Shown: piece after piece, positions 41,001 through 51,840 of the stretch
How positions within the stretch are numbered: the stretch's first letter is position 1
How the letters are laid out: every line of letters begins with the position of its first letter
The notes under the pieces: generated by a model
The model's input: only the letters and a program-made list of their open reading frames with translations
What the model was told of the DNA's origin: nothing
Databases searched by the model: none
Made by a program: the position numbers and the translations under genes
From: Cafeteria roenbergensis
Taxonomy: Eukaryota > Sar > Bigyra > Bicosoecida > Cafeteriaceae
DNA: 64,000 nt
Assembly (NCBI GenBank): GCA_008330645.1
Contig: VLTN01000030.1
Coordinates: forward strand, 200,001-264,000
Direction of reading: 5' to 3'

Positions 41001-44000
41001 TCACTCCCGACAGAGCCGTCACGAACCACGACAGGGTCTGACCCGCCCAGAGAGCCGATGGGATAGACAGTGCCTGCAGCGCTCTGCCGACGTCCGGCGA
41101 AAGCGACCCTTTGTCGATCGCAAGGGCGAGCGACTGGGTGTCTCTCACCGCCCCGTCCAGCCCCGAGCTGCCATCGCTCAGCACGGCAGAGCCAACAGCG
41201 GGAAGCACACTCAACAGTTGATCGCAGAGCCGTGAGGCCTGAGATGACGGCATTGCGACGCGGCCATGACCCGCGTCAGACGCTGCAATGACTGGGATGC
41301 CTCTGGCAACGCCAGCACCAGCACCAGCACCAGCACCAGCACCAGCACCAGCACCAGCAATTTCGGCACCAGCGGCAACATTGGCACCAGCGGCAAAATC
41401 GGCACCAGCGGCAACATTGGCACCAGGGGCAATATCGGCACCAGCGGCAATATTGGCACCAGCGGCAATATTGGCACCAGCGGTAATATCGGCTCCCTCT
41501 GCCGCTGCTGAGACGGCTCCCAGGCCAGTGGGCCTGCTGGGCTGGCCTGTGGCTTGCGCAGCCAGGCGCTCGGCGACGAAGCCAGCGCTAAACAGGGACA
41601 CGCCCGACGGAAGCACCTTGGCTGCGGGGAGGGACGCGTCGTGCCCAGTCGTTGCTCTGCCGAGCGCGCCGACTGACTCCGCAGTGACCTCGTCGAGACG
41701 GGGCAGTGAAACCGCTCCGCCGAAAAAACCTGACGCATAGATTCCGTCGCTTCGGCGCGAAACCGGAACGGCTCGCAGACCGCTGACCACAGCCTTGATC
41801 GCTCTCGCCATCACCAGAGCATCAGAGGCCTGTCTGCAGGCCGTCGCTTGGGGCAGAGCTCCGCGGGACCCCGTCCTCGCGGCCCAGGGGACATCGCTGA
41901 CGCGCCCCTCGCTCTCGTCGATGACGTCATCGCCATCGCTGACGTCGCTGGCACTACTGCAACTGTTGCTGGTGACCTGCTCACACCCGGACGGCAGGCT
42001 GTCGTCATCACTGGCAGACCCGGCAGAGCTCTTTGCATCCGCCTCCAGCTCTGCCGGTTCGAGAGACTGCTCTGCTTGAGGACCAACATCAGGGACCACT
42101 GCTCCGACCGCCTGTGCAACGGACTTCCCAGAATCAGCTGAATCTATCTCGCCCGCATCAGCCGGGCATCGCCACCCCCAGCAGCCATCCACGACTGCAA
42201 CCAGCGCCCAAAACGCCTCTTCTTCCTGGAAAATTCTCAGAAGCAGAGCCGCAACGAAGTTGATTCCCTGCACATAGCCGACGGTTGGTCGAATCCTCGC
42301 GAAACCGCGCAAGAGCCGACGTAGTGACTCCGCGGCAACGACAAGCACAGCTCGACGGCAGGCTATCACTGACCCGCCACCAGCGAGACACGTCTTAGCG
42401 TCAGACCCGACTGAAGCGGCGTCCCTGCACGAGGCAGGGCGATGGTCGGATTCGGCGGAACGATGCACCGACGCATGGACAGGTCCCGTCACCGCAGACG
42501 TGACGCGATAGACCAGTGATGGGGGCAGCGAGGGCGAGCACCAAGGCAAGCCCGAAACCGCTGCCAATGAAGGTTCCTTCCTGCCAAGTTGACGCGACGC
42601 TGACCCGCGCGTGACCTGACTCCAGCGGTGGGCGGTGCTTCCCCAAACGCCACCACCAGTGACTCCACCGCCCGCCACGGGCGGGTGGGCGCCTGCTGCT
42701 GCCGCTGTCTCCCAGGGTGCTGATGCCGCTTTGACGTCCCCGTGATGGGATGACGATGCGGTCGACCGAAACGACTCGTGCTGGGCCGCACTTCCCCCTG
42801 ACTGGCAGGAGATGGGTTGCTGACCGTGCAGCGCTATCCCGACCAGAGACTGCAAGGACCAACACTCTCCCCGTGCCTGCCACTGCGCCCACCGATGTCG
42901 GGCAGACTCGTCGTCGCTCCTGGCACTCTCCCCAGAGCTCTGCTTAGAAACTCCAGCGGTTTCGCCCTGGTAGTCCCGCCATCCGCGAAGCGCATCTGCG
43001 GCCGGCACACCGAACCACCGGCGGGATCCAGCGGTTTCGCCGGTTTCAGCCGCTCCATCGCCAATCGACGAAGCGCTGCGGTCGCTGGCTCTGCCGGCGA
43101 TGGCACTACCCCTGATGGAGAGAGACGCGATAGGGGCGAGGTTTCGCGCCGTCCGGGCAACGTCATCGTCAATCACCGCGGCATCTCGTGCTGCGGGCGC
43201 TGCTGGCGCGCCCGCCGGCGATGGGTCTGACCCAGGTGAAGCAGCTGTTGGCGTGGGGTCTGACCCCGGCCCCGAAACCGCGTCTTTTGCTGGAGCCAGA
43301 TCGGCCAGGTGCGTAAGAATGCCGGCTCTGCCAATGGGCATGTCGTCGTCGCAGACGATCGACCAATAGAGGGACGGAGGGCTCCCGGGCGGGCACGGCG
43401 CCGGCCGAGGGACCACTCCCCGTTTCGAGGCGCTTGCAGCGGCGGCTGGGGCTGCGGCGGCGGCTGGGGCTGCGGCGGCGGCTGGGGCTGCGGCGGCGGC
43501 TGGGGCTGCGGCGGCGGCTGCAGGAGCTCTGCCGGCGTGGCGTTCGTCATCGGCTCTGCCGGCTTGGCTGTCATCGTCGGCTCTGCCGACTCCACGTTCG
43601 GCGGCACCAGGGCTTGCTGAGGCGAGATCGACGGAAGGATTCCTGACGCTGCGCGACTCGGCAGAGCCAGATGCAGAGCCCGGTGCAGAGCCGTCTGTTC
43701 CTGACTCTGATGCCTCTGATTGCGGGCCCCGCCTCAGTTGCAGTTGCAGCTGGAGCAATGCATGCCACCGGCTCTCCTCAGCCGCTCGAACACGATCGGC
43801 CCCAAGTAACGCCGACCACACTTGGCCACGGTTGCTGTCTGGGACACCAGCATGCAGCAACGCCTGGCAGAGCCGCCCTAGTCGCTTAGGCGGACGACGA
43901 CCAACACGCTGGTGCAGCGACAGCTCTGCCAGAACCCACGGCCACAGCCGGGCTCTGCCCTGAGGAGTGACTCCGGCAATGACTCCGGTGAAGAGTGCGG

Positions 44001-45335
44001 CGTGTTCCGTGAACCCGCGGAGTGGCGGTCCATGAAGGTACCCCATTCTATGGGCACCATGTGCGGAGATTTTGGACCCGGGAGGGCCACAACGCCCCGC
44101 ACCAGTGACGCCGGCGCCTGCACCTCCAGCGCCAGCGTCGCTCCGTGCCGGTTCCTCCCCCTCGCGGGCCGTCATCGCCGCATCACCAGCCGTGAAACCG
44201 CCAGCTGCAGGCACGGTCGAGGCGAGCACCGACCCAGCCACGCATAGCAGCCAGCCGCTGTCCACCCAGCCCACCGGACGGCGCGGGGGCCCGTCGCCGT
44301 CCGGCCGAGACGCCCGCCACAGCAGGCTGCGCACAGCGTAGGACGTCTGCCGGTGGCCGCGGATGACGTCAGCACCGCTGCCTCCGGAGGGCGTGCCCAA
44401 GCCCGCAGCTGCGCCCGTGGAGTGGACACGGGGCTGATGGACAGGTGACTGGGACGTGACTGCCGCTTGCTGGGTCTCGTCCTGAGCCCTGGCAACAGCC
44501 ATCCAAGCAGCCCCGCCGTCAATGCGAAGTGCTGACTGGTAGCTCTGCCAAAGCTCTGCCGTCCCTTGACACAGCGCGTCCCGCTGTCGGCAGAGCCACA
44601 CATGGCAGAGCTCTGCCGCGTGTCGCAAGGCCTCCGCCTCCAGGTCCGCCAACCCACCTAGAGCATCAGAGCCCTCCGGCAGAGCCGGCGGAGGCGGGCG
44701 CGTTCGCAGGCCGAGCCTCCGGCAGAGCTGCCATCCGGCCAGCGAGACGGCGGCGACGAGCGATGGGTGGAGCGCCGCCACGGGAAGAGGCCTGAGCGAC
44801 GCGTCCGGGAGAACGCTTCGAAGCAGAGCCGCAGCGAGCTCTGCCGACAGGAAGTGGCTGGGGTGGTGAACGGCGTAGCCTGCGGGGGCGGAGGGGTCGA
44901 CGGCCGAGCGAAGGGCGGCCGGGCAATGGGCGGCTGGGCTGTCGGGGCTGCAGCGACGGGCGCGGGCGCCTGTCAGAGGGGGGCGCGTTGTGGTGGCTGC
45001 ATGCCGGCACCCCGGTTGAGCAATTGCGTGGCGTGCCGGGACTAGGGCCTCGCGCGAGTTGTAGGCGCGGGCGGGGACGCGCAAATTGGTCATTGTTGCA
45101 GCACGCGCTGTGGCCAGCGCATCGGCAGACTTGAGAGCATCTTTCCGCCTCTGAAACGCCACAACGCAAAGGTTGCCGCGCTGACCAGCGACCCCTGCCG
45201 ATGATTGAGCGGCAGGCCTCGCTGGGGCGGCGGGAGGCGCAACTCACCGGCGACGCGGCTGGCCCATTCCAGCACCTGCGCGGAGCTGAGGCCAAACTCG
45301 CGACAAGGATCCGCGCCTGCCACCCGCGCGCTCAT
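32008..45335 (-). CDS. Giant TBC (Rab-GAP) domain protein with inflated domain and long disordered tail
   Basis: The main exon is open from 44969 to the TGA at 32008. A 5' exon 45335-45248 (ATG, 29 codons, donor GTGAGT) joins in phase to an acceptor CTCTGACAG at 44970, giving 4,349 residues. Without this splice the first in-frame ATG is 45093. TBC proteins activate GTP hydrolysis by Rab GTPases. Visible motifs are GVPDSNRGQVW (about 404), the arginine-finger motif I-x-x-D-V-x-R-T (IDDDVARTARN, Arg near 635), the glutamine-finger YVQGINF (Gln near 930), and the C-terminal WFVTALSG ... FRAWDT (about 1343-1361). Spacing between motifs is several times normal because of low-complexity inserts. 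The remaining ~2,900 residues are disordered, with His, Gln, Glu and Ala runs. Confidence 0.75.
36879..37048. repeat. Trinucleotide runs coding Glu and Gln tracts
   Basis: A CTC run near 36879-36900 encodes poly-Glu, and a CTG run near 37022-37048 encodes poly-Gln in the minus-strand TBC protein. A TGG/TGA run near 38324-38350 similarly encodes poly-His. Confidence 0.85.
38031..38053. repeat. CAACTG hexamer run
   Basis: About four tandem copies of the hexamer GCAACT/CAACTG, coding Gln-Leu repeats here. The same hexamer, on either strand, occurs in short runs at many other places (2749-2773, 4810-4830, 5277-5312, 36620-36635, 43736-43752, 49088-49112, 62569-62585). Confidence 0.85.
41312..41495. 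repeat. CCAGCA hexamer run followed by 18-bp units
   Basis: Eight hexamers (41312-41359) code Ala-Gly. They pass into about seven degenerate 18-bp units of the type GGCACCAGCGGCAATATT coding Ala-Gly-Ala-Asn/Asp-Ile/Val-Ala. The larger unit appears to have grown out of the hexamer. Confidence 0.85.
43441..43520. repeat. 18-bp unit GCTGGGGCTGCGGCGGCG, about four copies
   Basis: A tandem repeat that encodes Pro-Ala(5) blocks in an insert between the N-terminal TBC motif and the arginine finger. Confidence 0.85.
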
Positions 45336-46040
45336 GCCGCAGGTGCCCCCCAGGGCGCCAAGGGCTGCGAGTGGGTCCGCAGTCCCTGTCGGGGCGTGTG
45401 CAGCCGCGCATGCCTGTGCGGCGGGTCTGCAGAGCCGGTCGTGCTGTTGTCGGGTGTTGAACCGCACTCAAACAGCGCACAAAGCGCCCCTGGCCCGAGC
45501 ACTGGCGGGTGGGACTCGGCATCATACCATGCCATCGGCAGGTGCCGGCGCTCCGGGCCTTGGCCTGGAGAGGTGCGCCCATGGCATGCACAGTCGACTT
45601 TCGGCGTCGATTTTTGCTCGACTTGCGCGCTTTTCCCTCGCTGGCGTAAATACTCGCACAGATTGGGAGCCCGGCTGCCATTGTGTTTTAGGAGCCTGTT
45701 GCCGGTGCTTCGGCTGGCGAGAGCTGGGAATAGCCACGGTTCGTTTGCAAGGCGCATGCGTGTGTCGGCCTGTGCGGTGAGCAACCAACCACGAATTCGA
45801 TGCCTTCGTGCCAGACAAGCGGCGACTGCATCACCTATGTTCTTGCTACCCTATCCAAGTTTCCACTACCGTGGCAAGTCGTCAGCAATTGAGCTTGCAA
45901 CGTCAGACTGTGTGATTCATTCCTGCCGCACCGACGTCCGCAGACCCTTCCCTGTTGCCGGCCGCCTCGCCGTGTGCAGGGGCGGGTCGTGCGTCGAGCT
46001 CCACAACAGTAGCTGCCTTCGTCTCAGCCACCTGGCCTCG
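45336..46040. other. Intergenic region upstream of the TBC gene
   Basis: About 700 bp. An in-frame ATG at 45467 could lengthen TBC exon 1. An AT island GCGTAAATACTCGC (45644-45657) may be promoter. The plus-strand open frame through this region (45201-46220) has no domain and opposes the splice signals, so it was not called. Confidence 0.45.
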
Positions 46041-46647
46041 TCAGCCCCTCGCTTCAACAGGCTCGAAAGCCGGCCAGGCCTGGAAGCGAGCTCTTTCTTG
46101 CCAATAGCGGTCTGCGTCACGGCGGTGCGAGCGCTTTCGACCCCAGAGCAAAGCACGTCGAAATTTTGGCGGGGCGGCGACTTGCGCGAAAGCCGGAAAC
46201 GGACCAGCAGACGAGGCTGAGGGGCTTCGCAGCATCACTGGGGGAGGTGGGGCCAGGCCGTCAAGGCAGCAGACATCCGACCCGCCCATGCAAAAACGCG
46301 TCGCCAACGCGTCGCTCACCGCCTGACGACGCGCGTTTGGTGTTTGCCGGGCGGGCGCAGCGCCCTCCGCCCCTGGTGTCAGCACCTGCAACGCTGCAAC
46401 TGCAACGTTGGCCCTTGCAATAGTCTCGGATGTAGGCGAACTCTGCGCAAACGTTTTGGCCCAGCCGGCCCCGGAAAGCGAGTCAGGAAATGCCGAGGCG
46501 GGAGGGTGGCATGCGGAGTTGGAGCCAGCGACGTTCTTGGCCCGTGCACGCTCGCCCTCCCGAAGCGCTTGGGGCACAGTTTGCGCAACGGGAGCAAACC
46601 ACATCCCTGCAAGCCGACGAAGCGCGAGGCTGCATCAGCCTACGCAC
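46041..46647. other. Probable 3' part of the ankyrin gene, exon model unclear
   Basis: After the fifth exon's donor there are two competing acceptors and three open frames on the minus strand. One runs to TGA 46379, and another (46604-46041) has a more natural Ala-rich composition. I cannot decide between them from sequence alone. Confidence 0.35.
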
Positions 46648-48044
46648 CTTGCTACTCCGGCCAGGCGGCGCGCCTCGCTTGGCCAGCGCCGCTGCAGTGA
46701 CGGCGCAGCCGGAGGCGGCAGCCAATGAGAGAGCCGTACGACCCATCTGCATCTCCAGGGCATGGCGGAGTTTAGGGAGGCAGGGGGGTGGCAGGGCACC
46801 TGTCAGCAGTTCGCCTTGCCCCCGAGGCGGCAGCTCCGGCAAGAGTGGCGAGCCTGTTCCTCGCGCATGCGTCGGCTGTTCAAGCGCGCCCTCTCACGCT
46901 GTCGGCCGTCTCGAGGTCTGCGCCGTGCTGGGCTAGCATGATCACGGTCAGCGGCTGACTGCGCTGCGCCGCCAGCATGAGCGCAGTTTGTCCAGCCTGC
47001 GCAAAGCCGCAGTCTTGGACGCCGCAACAAACTCTCCACTATGCCGCCAGCTGAACCGCATTCGCAGCCGCGTCCAGAAACGCCGCCACACGCGTCGCGC
47101 CGCTCCCAAACTCGCCAAGCCCGAGGCCTCGGCTGCCTGCACCAGACCTGCTCACCTCATTGCGCGCCTCCAAGTCGGCACCTCGCCGCAACAGCATCCG
47201 CGCAAGCAGTGTGTGCCCGTGCTTGCAAGCCACCATCAGCGGCGTTCTTTGGCCCTGCACTTACGCGACAAAAGCAGCCTGAAGCGCAGCTCCGCTTGCC
47301 GTCCGTCCCCGCCCCTCGACGCGGCTCGTCGTCCCCCCGCAGCGTGATCGGCAAGCCGCCTCTTCCATGGCAGGGCGCGGATTGCAACACACTCCGACGA
47401 CCCGTCCCAACACAGACCTATCCCGTCAACGAGACACGCGCTCGCGGCCAAAGCTTCGAGCGCTGCCTCGTCCTCGGCCCGTCGCTTTGCCACAGCACGC
47501 GCGCCTTCGAATTCGATGCGGCGACCACGGTCTTACAGTGTGTAAAAAGTTCAAGTCCGCCCCCCGATCCAACAGCCGTCCGGCCATAACCGTCTGGCCG
47601 GACTTGGCTGCCGAAAACAACGCCAAATTCAGTGACTGCAGCGTCGAAAGCGGTGCGGGGCGAGGGAGCCAGCCGGCATTGGAAGGCGCTCCGGCAGGCG
47701 CAGCCGAGGGTTGTCGCGCAAGTTGTGCCTCCAGGGCATCGAGAAGATGTGGGGACAGAGAAGATTTTTGCGCCCGCCTGCCTGCTGCCCGACCGGCGCT
47801 CCGACGGCTTCGGGGCAGGTGCGAGCTGGCATCCGCTCGCGAGCGTGATTGACTCCCCACCCCAGCGCCCAACGCACGCCCAATACACGCAACCGGCTGC
47901 AGGGAGAGGTCCTGGCCGACTCACAGATCGACGTGCGCCCTCGTCGCTGCCGAACCGCTTCAAGGCGGCGTCCAGCCTGTCCACACGTCCTTGCCGGGCC
48001 AGGTTGCGCAGCGACTTGGTCGGGTCGCTCAGGCAGCTGCCCAT
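46648..48044 (-). CDS. Ankyrin-repeat protein, one repeat per 99-bp exon, N-myristoylation-type start (3' end unresolved)
   Basis: Five exons joined in phase 0: 48044-47925 (40 codons), then 47635-47537, 47254-47156, 46996-46898 and 46746-46648, each exactly 99 bp. Donors are GTGAGT, GTAAGA, GTGAGC, GTGAGA and GTGCGT; acceptors are CAG. Each 99-bp exon codes one 33-residue ankyrin repeat (for example GQRTPLMVACKHGH, then LLRRGADLEARNE). The protein starts MGSCLSDP, a Gly2/Cys4 context typical of myristoylation plus palmitoylation, so it probably sits at a membrane. Ankyrin stacks bind proteins. Donor GTGCGT at the end of exon 5 implies at least one more exon. Acceptor CAG at 46607 with an open frame to TGA 46379 is possible, but its translation is unconvincing, so the C-terminus is left open. 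Confidence 0.75.
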
Positions 48045-48648
48045 GCTGCCTGGCTTGCCCCGGGCAGCACAAGGGTGCGTGTCTCGTGCGCGGGGAGAGC
48101 TGGGAAGCGCTGCGATGGCAGTACCGTTTGCAGAGGCGCACCGGCAGAGCCGCGCCACAGGCGACACGAACCGCAGAGATTCTCAGCGTCATCGCAGACA
48201 TTCAAGGGGCCAGCCGCAGCGCAACAGCGTCTCTTTCGTTCGAGCTCGCAGCGCGTGTAGCAGTGGTGAGCCATCGCTGCAACTCCAGCTTGCAATCAGT
48301 ATTCTGTAGTCAGTGGCAAACCTCGCTGCAATCAACAAAACTCGAAGAACGAAACTTGTTGCAAAGCGCTCCCCTCCTGTCCAGCACAGAACAGCGCTGC
48401 GCCAGACAAGCAACTGCGCGGACGATCAGCCTGCCGCTGGACGGGCTGCGCCCATCAGCAGGACAAGGCATAGTCTTCACCTGCCTCCAGCGTCAGCCAG
48501 AGTCGCGCCGGCGGCTCCGACAAGAAGCTTCCCATTTCATAGCCCGTCGTTGAGGCGAGCACGAGATGCCCAGCACGGCTGGGACACACCCGCCTTGCGG
48601 CGCCCGTGCGTTCCAGTCGGAACGCAGTCACAGGACGGCCGCTGCAAA
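48045..48648. other. Intergenic region upstream of the ankyrin gene
   Basis: About 600 bp between the ankyrin start and the stop of the next gene. One GGCAGAGCC lies at about 48144. No gene is supported. Confidence 0.5.
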
Positions 48649-51600
48649 TCACGCTGGAGCGAGGCCGGCCGAGCCATCGCGGCACGCGGCAGACGTGGTC
48701 GCGTCGGCCAGCGACAGCGAGGTCTGACCAACGCCGGAGGCCACGGCGCTCCCCAGAGACCCGCTGGTGTCCTGCCGGCCCGAGTCCGACCCGCCTCGGT
48801 CTCCGAGCCGCGCCGAAACCGCCACCGTCGTGGTCGCTGATGACGATCCCCCTGTGCCCACCACGCGGATCGGCGGCTTCCGGTGCTCCGGCGAAACCGC
48901 CGGAGCAATGGTTCGCAAGCCCACGCTGCTGGCAGGACTTTTCCTGGACTTTGCCGAGTTCGCAGCGCTGTCGTCGATGATCCGAACGCTGCTGCCGACC
49001 TGGGACGACGTGACGGCGAGCGGACGTCGGCTGGGGCTGCGGTGCGGTGCGGGGACGTCAGCCGTCCCGACGGCGCTCCCAGGTCCCACATCGGTTGCAG
49101 TTGCAGTTGCGGTTGCAGCCGAAGTCTCGGTCGCAGTCGCCGATTGGCGCTCGCACGCCGGGAGCACGACTGCGTTCGCCATCGCCACGGGCTCTGCCGA
49201 CACGGCAGCCGTGCCCGCACCGGGGAGGGGCCGTGCCTGCCGCTGGATCGGGTTCGGTTGGCCGGCGTCAAGGCCCCGGGGGGGAGCGCACCAGCCGACG
49301 ACCCACCCCCAGAAGCCGGAGCGGCCGGCTGCTGAGGCGGCTCTCGATCTGTTGCTGCCGCGGGCCGCCCCAGCGGCCGGAGCCGCAGCAGCGGCAGCGC
49401 TCTGGCCGTGGCGCTGCGCGGTGTCGCGAGCCTGTGATGCCGTGACGATGTGGACTGCCGAGTCGACGGTCGATCGCGCGGCCGTCACATCCACCAGAGC
49501 AGAGTCAGTGGACTGACCGACAGAGCCGCCGTGGCGTCCCGCCAGCGACTCAGCCCCAGCTGCGGCCGCTGCGCCGTCGCCGCCAGCCCTGGCAGCAGCA
49601 GCCCCGGAAGTGGCACATGCGTCCACCCCGCCACCGGCGCCTCCAGCGACGCCCACGCCCTCTCCGGAGCGAGGCGGAGCAACCGCATCCGTCGCCGTGA
49701 CGCCAGGGTCCGCCTCTCCCGACGCGATGCCGATCCTTCCGATTCCGGCAGAGCTGTTCCCAACGGACTCCCCGCCGGCGGACGACGCGCCGTGCGTCGA
49801 CAGACCCCGCGAATGCGAGAGGGGTGACTGGCTGGAGACCGGCCGATGATGCACGATTGACACCTTGGCCTTGGCCGACTTGTGACCGATCCCTCTGAGC
49901 GACTTGGATGACGCGATGGCGGCATCGCCACCGCCGAAACCGTCTGGCCGGGGGCCCCTTGCCGATGCCGAAAGGCCCCGTGCCTGCCCCCCGGGCGTGA
50001 TCACGGACGACGGCGACCGGCCAAACTCTACGCCGCTCCCGCCGCCAGAGCGGAGCGACACCAGCCGAACAGCGGTTTCGCCGCCGTCCGCCTCCCCAAC
50101 GGACAAGCCTTGCCGGTGGCTCGCGTCCAAGACGTCGCTCTGACGACTGGCAGAGCCGCTTCCAAGCGGCGAAACCGTGGCAGCCTTGCCCTCGGGGCCG
50201 CTGCTGGTCACGGACTCGGCGCCGATGCTGCTCTGACCGGCAGCGGGCGCAGCAGTCACGGCCTCCGAAGCGCCGCCTGCACGCCCGCACTTGGACGTCG
50301 GCCCGGCGTCGGTGACGTCGCCGCCTGAACTCTCATCGCGTTGGAGTGGCGGGATGTCGGGCCCAGCGGCAGCCGCAGCCGCCAGCGTTGACGGGCTGCC
50401 CGCAGCCGCCAGCGACCCGCCCGAGGCAGCCGACACCGGAGCCGCGCGTGCGCCTGCCGTGGGGGAGCCCTGGCGGGGGCGGGCGAGTGCGCCTGCGTGC
50501 GCGGAACGCAACGACGGCTGGGGCGAGGAGGAGAGGTGCTGCCCGTCCGCCAGGGCGCTGCCGGTCATGGACGTGTTGCCAGTGCTCCCGGCAAAGGTGG
50601 CGGAAATGACGGACGCCTCCGCGCCTTGCAGGGAGCCGCCGCCCAAGCCGCCGCTGCTGCGGTTGCCGTGGACAGCCAGGTCCGAGCTGGACTGCTGACT
50701 TCCCGCAGCCGGGCCTTCGCGGCCAGGATGGGGCGCCCAGGATGCCGTGACGTCAACGGTACCGGCGGCCACAACGGGGGGGCGGGAAGACGGCGCGGGG
50801 GCTGGAGGCTCGCCAGTCCGCAAAGCCCCGCCCGCAACTGCGGCTGGCGCGCCCCCAGCGGCCGGGACGGTGTCCGGAGCGGGCGAGGACAGGCCGAGCT
50901 TGGCCGGCGCTCTCTCCTTTGGCGGGATCGGGGTCCCGTCTTGCTGCAGGGCGGTGGCGGGGGACGCTTTAGGACCGGGCAGCTCGCCCTCGATTCCGGC
51001 TGACGTGCTCGCGATGGCAAGTGTCCTCGGCGCGCTTGACGCCTCCGAGCCTGCGCCAGCAGGGTCCGTGCCCACGCTGCTGTCGCCCCAGGGAATGGGA
51101 AGCGACTCGTCTGAGGTGTTGAGCCCCATTGGGGAGCGGGGGGGCTGCAGCGCCGACGACGCGGCCATGGTGCCCCCGCCGCCGGAATGCCAAGCCGGGC
51201 CGGCCGCAGCCGAGCCGGCCGCAGCTGGACCGGCCAGCCGCGCAACGGCCCGCCGCGGGGAGCCGCCCACAGGGAGCCTGCTCGACACGGACCCGGGCGT
51301 GGCGGAGGGGCTGCCCGCGCCGGCTGGGGCGCCGTCGGGCCCCGCGGGCTTGGAGGCACGCTCCCTCGCAGTCGCCGCCGAGGTCGTCTTCGCATCCCGC
51401 TTCGGGTGCGGCGCGAACGGGTCCACGCGCCCCCCCATCTCGAGCACATGAACAAGCTTTCCGTCGGCGCCCAGGACCATCGCGGCCTCGTTGTCGCGAC
51501 GGCGCGCGCTGTCGAAGCCTGCGTCGTTCAACTCGCCGCTTCGGTAGCCGTACGCGGTTCGCCGCATGTCGCCCACCGGCACGTTGGACATGGGAAATGC

Positions 51601-51840
51601 AGCCGACAGGTCCAGGGTCATCACGCGGCTGGTTTCTGTGTACCGCGAGACGGTGGACATGAGCGGGAACCCGACGCTGCTGCCGCCGTCGCCAAGCGCC
51701 CCATCCTCGTCCCCAGCGCCGTCGTCGTCGTCGTCATCGTCCTCGGCCAGGTAGCCGATTAGCCGCGCCGCCAGCGCGTCCGGGTTGGGAATGAACACAT
51801 CCGTCTGCTCGGCGCCGTCGCTTGCGGGCGCGGCCGCCAT
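48649..51840 (-). CDS. Large disordered protein with an acidic N-terminal region, unknown function
   Basis: A 1,063-residue protein from ATG 51840. The frame extends 102 codons further upstream, but only from a TTG, and that part is Arg/Ala/Pro-rich filler. The first ~150 residues look conserved: TDVFIPNPDALAARLIGYLA, then a run of seven Asp, then a segment SRVMTLDLSAAFPMSNVPVG and DMRRTAYGYRSGELNDAGFD. The rest is Ser/Gly/Ala/Pro-rich with no domain, signal peptide or membrane segment. Words GCGAAACCGC and GGCAGAGCC occur in the disordered part. Its N-terminal block might be a short binding motif for a partner, but I recognise no family. Confidence 0.65.
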   Translation of the reverse strand: MAAAPASDGAEQTDVFIPNPDALAARLIGYLAEDDDDDDDGAGDEDGALGDGGSSVGFPLMSTVSRYTETSRVMTLDLSAAFPMSNVPVGDMRRTAYGYRSGELNDAGFDSARRRDNEAAMVLGADGKLVHVLEMGGRVDPFAPHPKRDAKTTSAATARERASKPAGPDGAPAGAGSPSATPGSVSSRLPVGGSPRRAVARLAGPAAAGSAAAGPAWHSGGGGTMAASSALQPPRSPMGLNTSDESLPIPWGDSSVGTDPAGAGSEASSAPRTLAIASTSAGIEGELPGPKASPATALQQDGTPIPPKERAPAKLGLSSPAPDTVPAAGGAPAAVAGGALRTGEPPAPAPSSRPPVVAAGTVDVTASWAPHPGREGPAAGSQQSSSDLAVHGNRSSGGLGGGSLQGAEASVISATFAGSTGNTSMTGSALADGQHLSSSPQPSLRSAHAGALARPRQGSPTAGARAAPVSAASGGSLAAAGSPSTLAAAAAAGPDIPPLQRDESSGGDVTDAGPTSKCGRAGGASEAVTAAPAAGQSSIGAESVTSSGPEGKAATVSPLGSGSASRQSDVLDASHRQGLSVGEADGGETAVRLVSLRSGGGSGVEFGRSPSSVITPGGQARGLSASARGPRPDGFGGGDAAIASSKSLRGIGHKSAKAKVSIVHHRPVSSQSPLSHSRGLSTHGASSAGGESVGNSSAGIGRIGIASGEADPGVTATDAVAPPRSGEGVGVAGGAGGGVDACATSGAAAARAGGDGAAAAAGAESLAGRHGGSVGQSTDSALVDVTAARSTVDSAVHIVTASQARDTAQRHGQSAAAAAAPAAGAARGSNRSRAASAAGRSGFWGWVVGWCAPPRGLDAGQPNPIQRQARPLPGAGTAAVSAEPVAMANAVVLPACERQSATATETSAATATATATDVGPGSAVGTADVPAPHRSPSRRPLAVTSSQVGSSVRIIDDSAANSAKSRKSPASSVGLRTIAPAVSPEHRKPPIRVVGTGGSSSATTTVAVSARLGDRGGSDSGRQDTSGSLGSAVASGVGQTSLSLADATTSAACRDGSAGLAPA

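Noticed and set aside
45201-46220. Open frame of 339 codons on the plus strand
   Set aside because: It opposes the TBC exon and the promoter area, has no domain, and does not begin in a plausible context.
47255-47536. A further ankyrin exon inside the second intron of the ankyrin gene
   Set aside because: No frame shows the TPL..A/G-A-D-x-x signature, and joining exons 2 and 3 directly gives a perfect repeat boundary.
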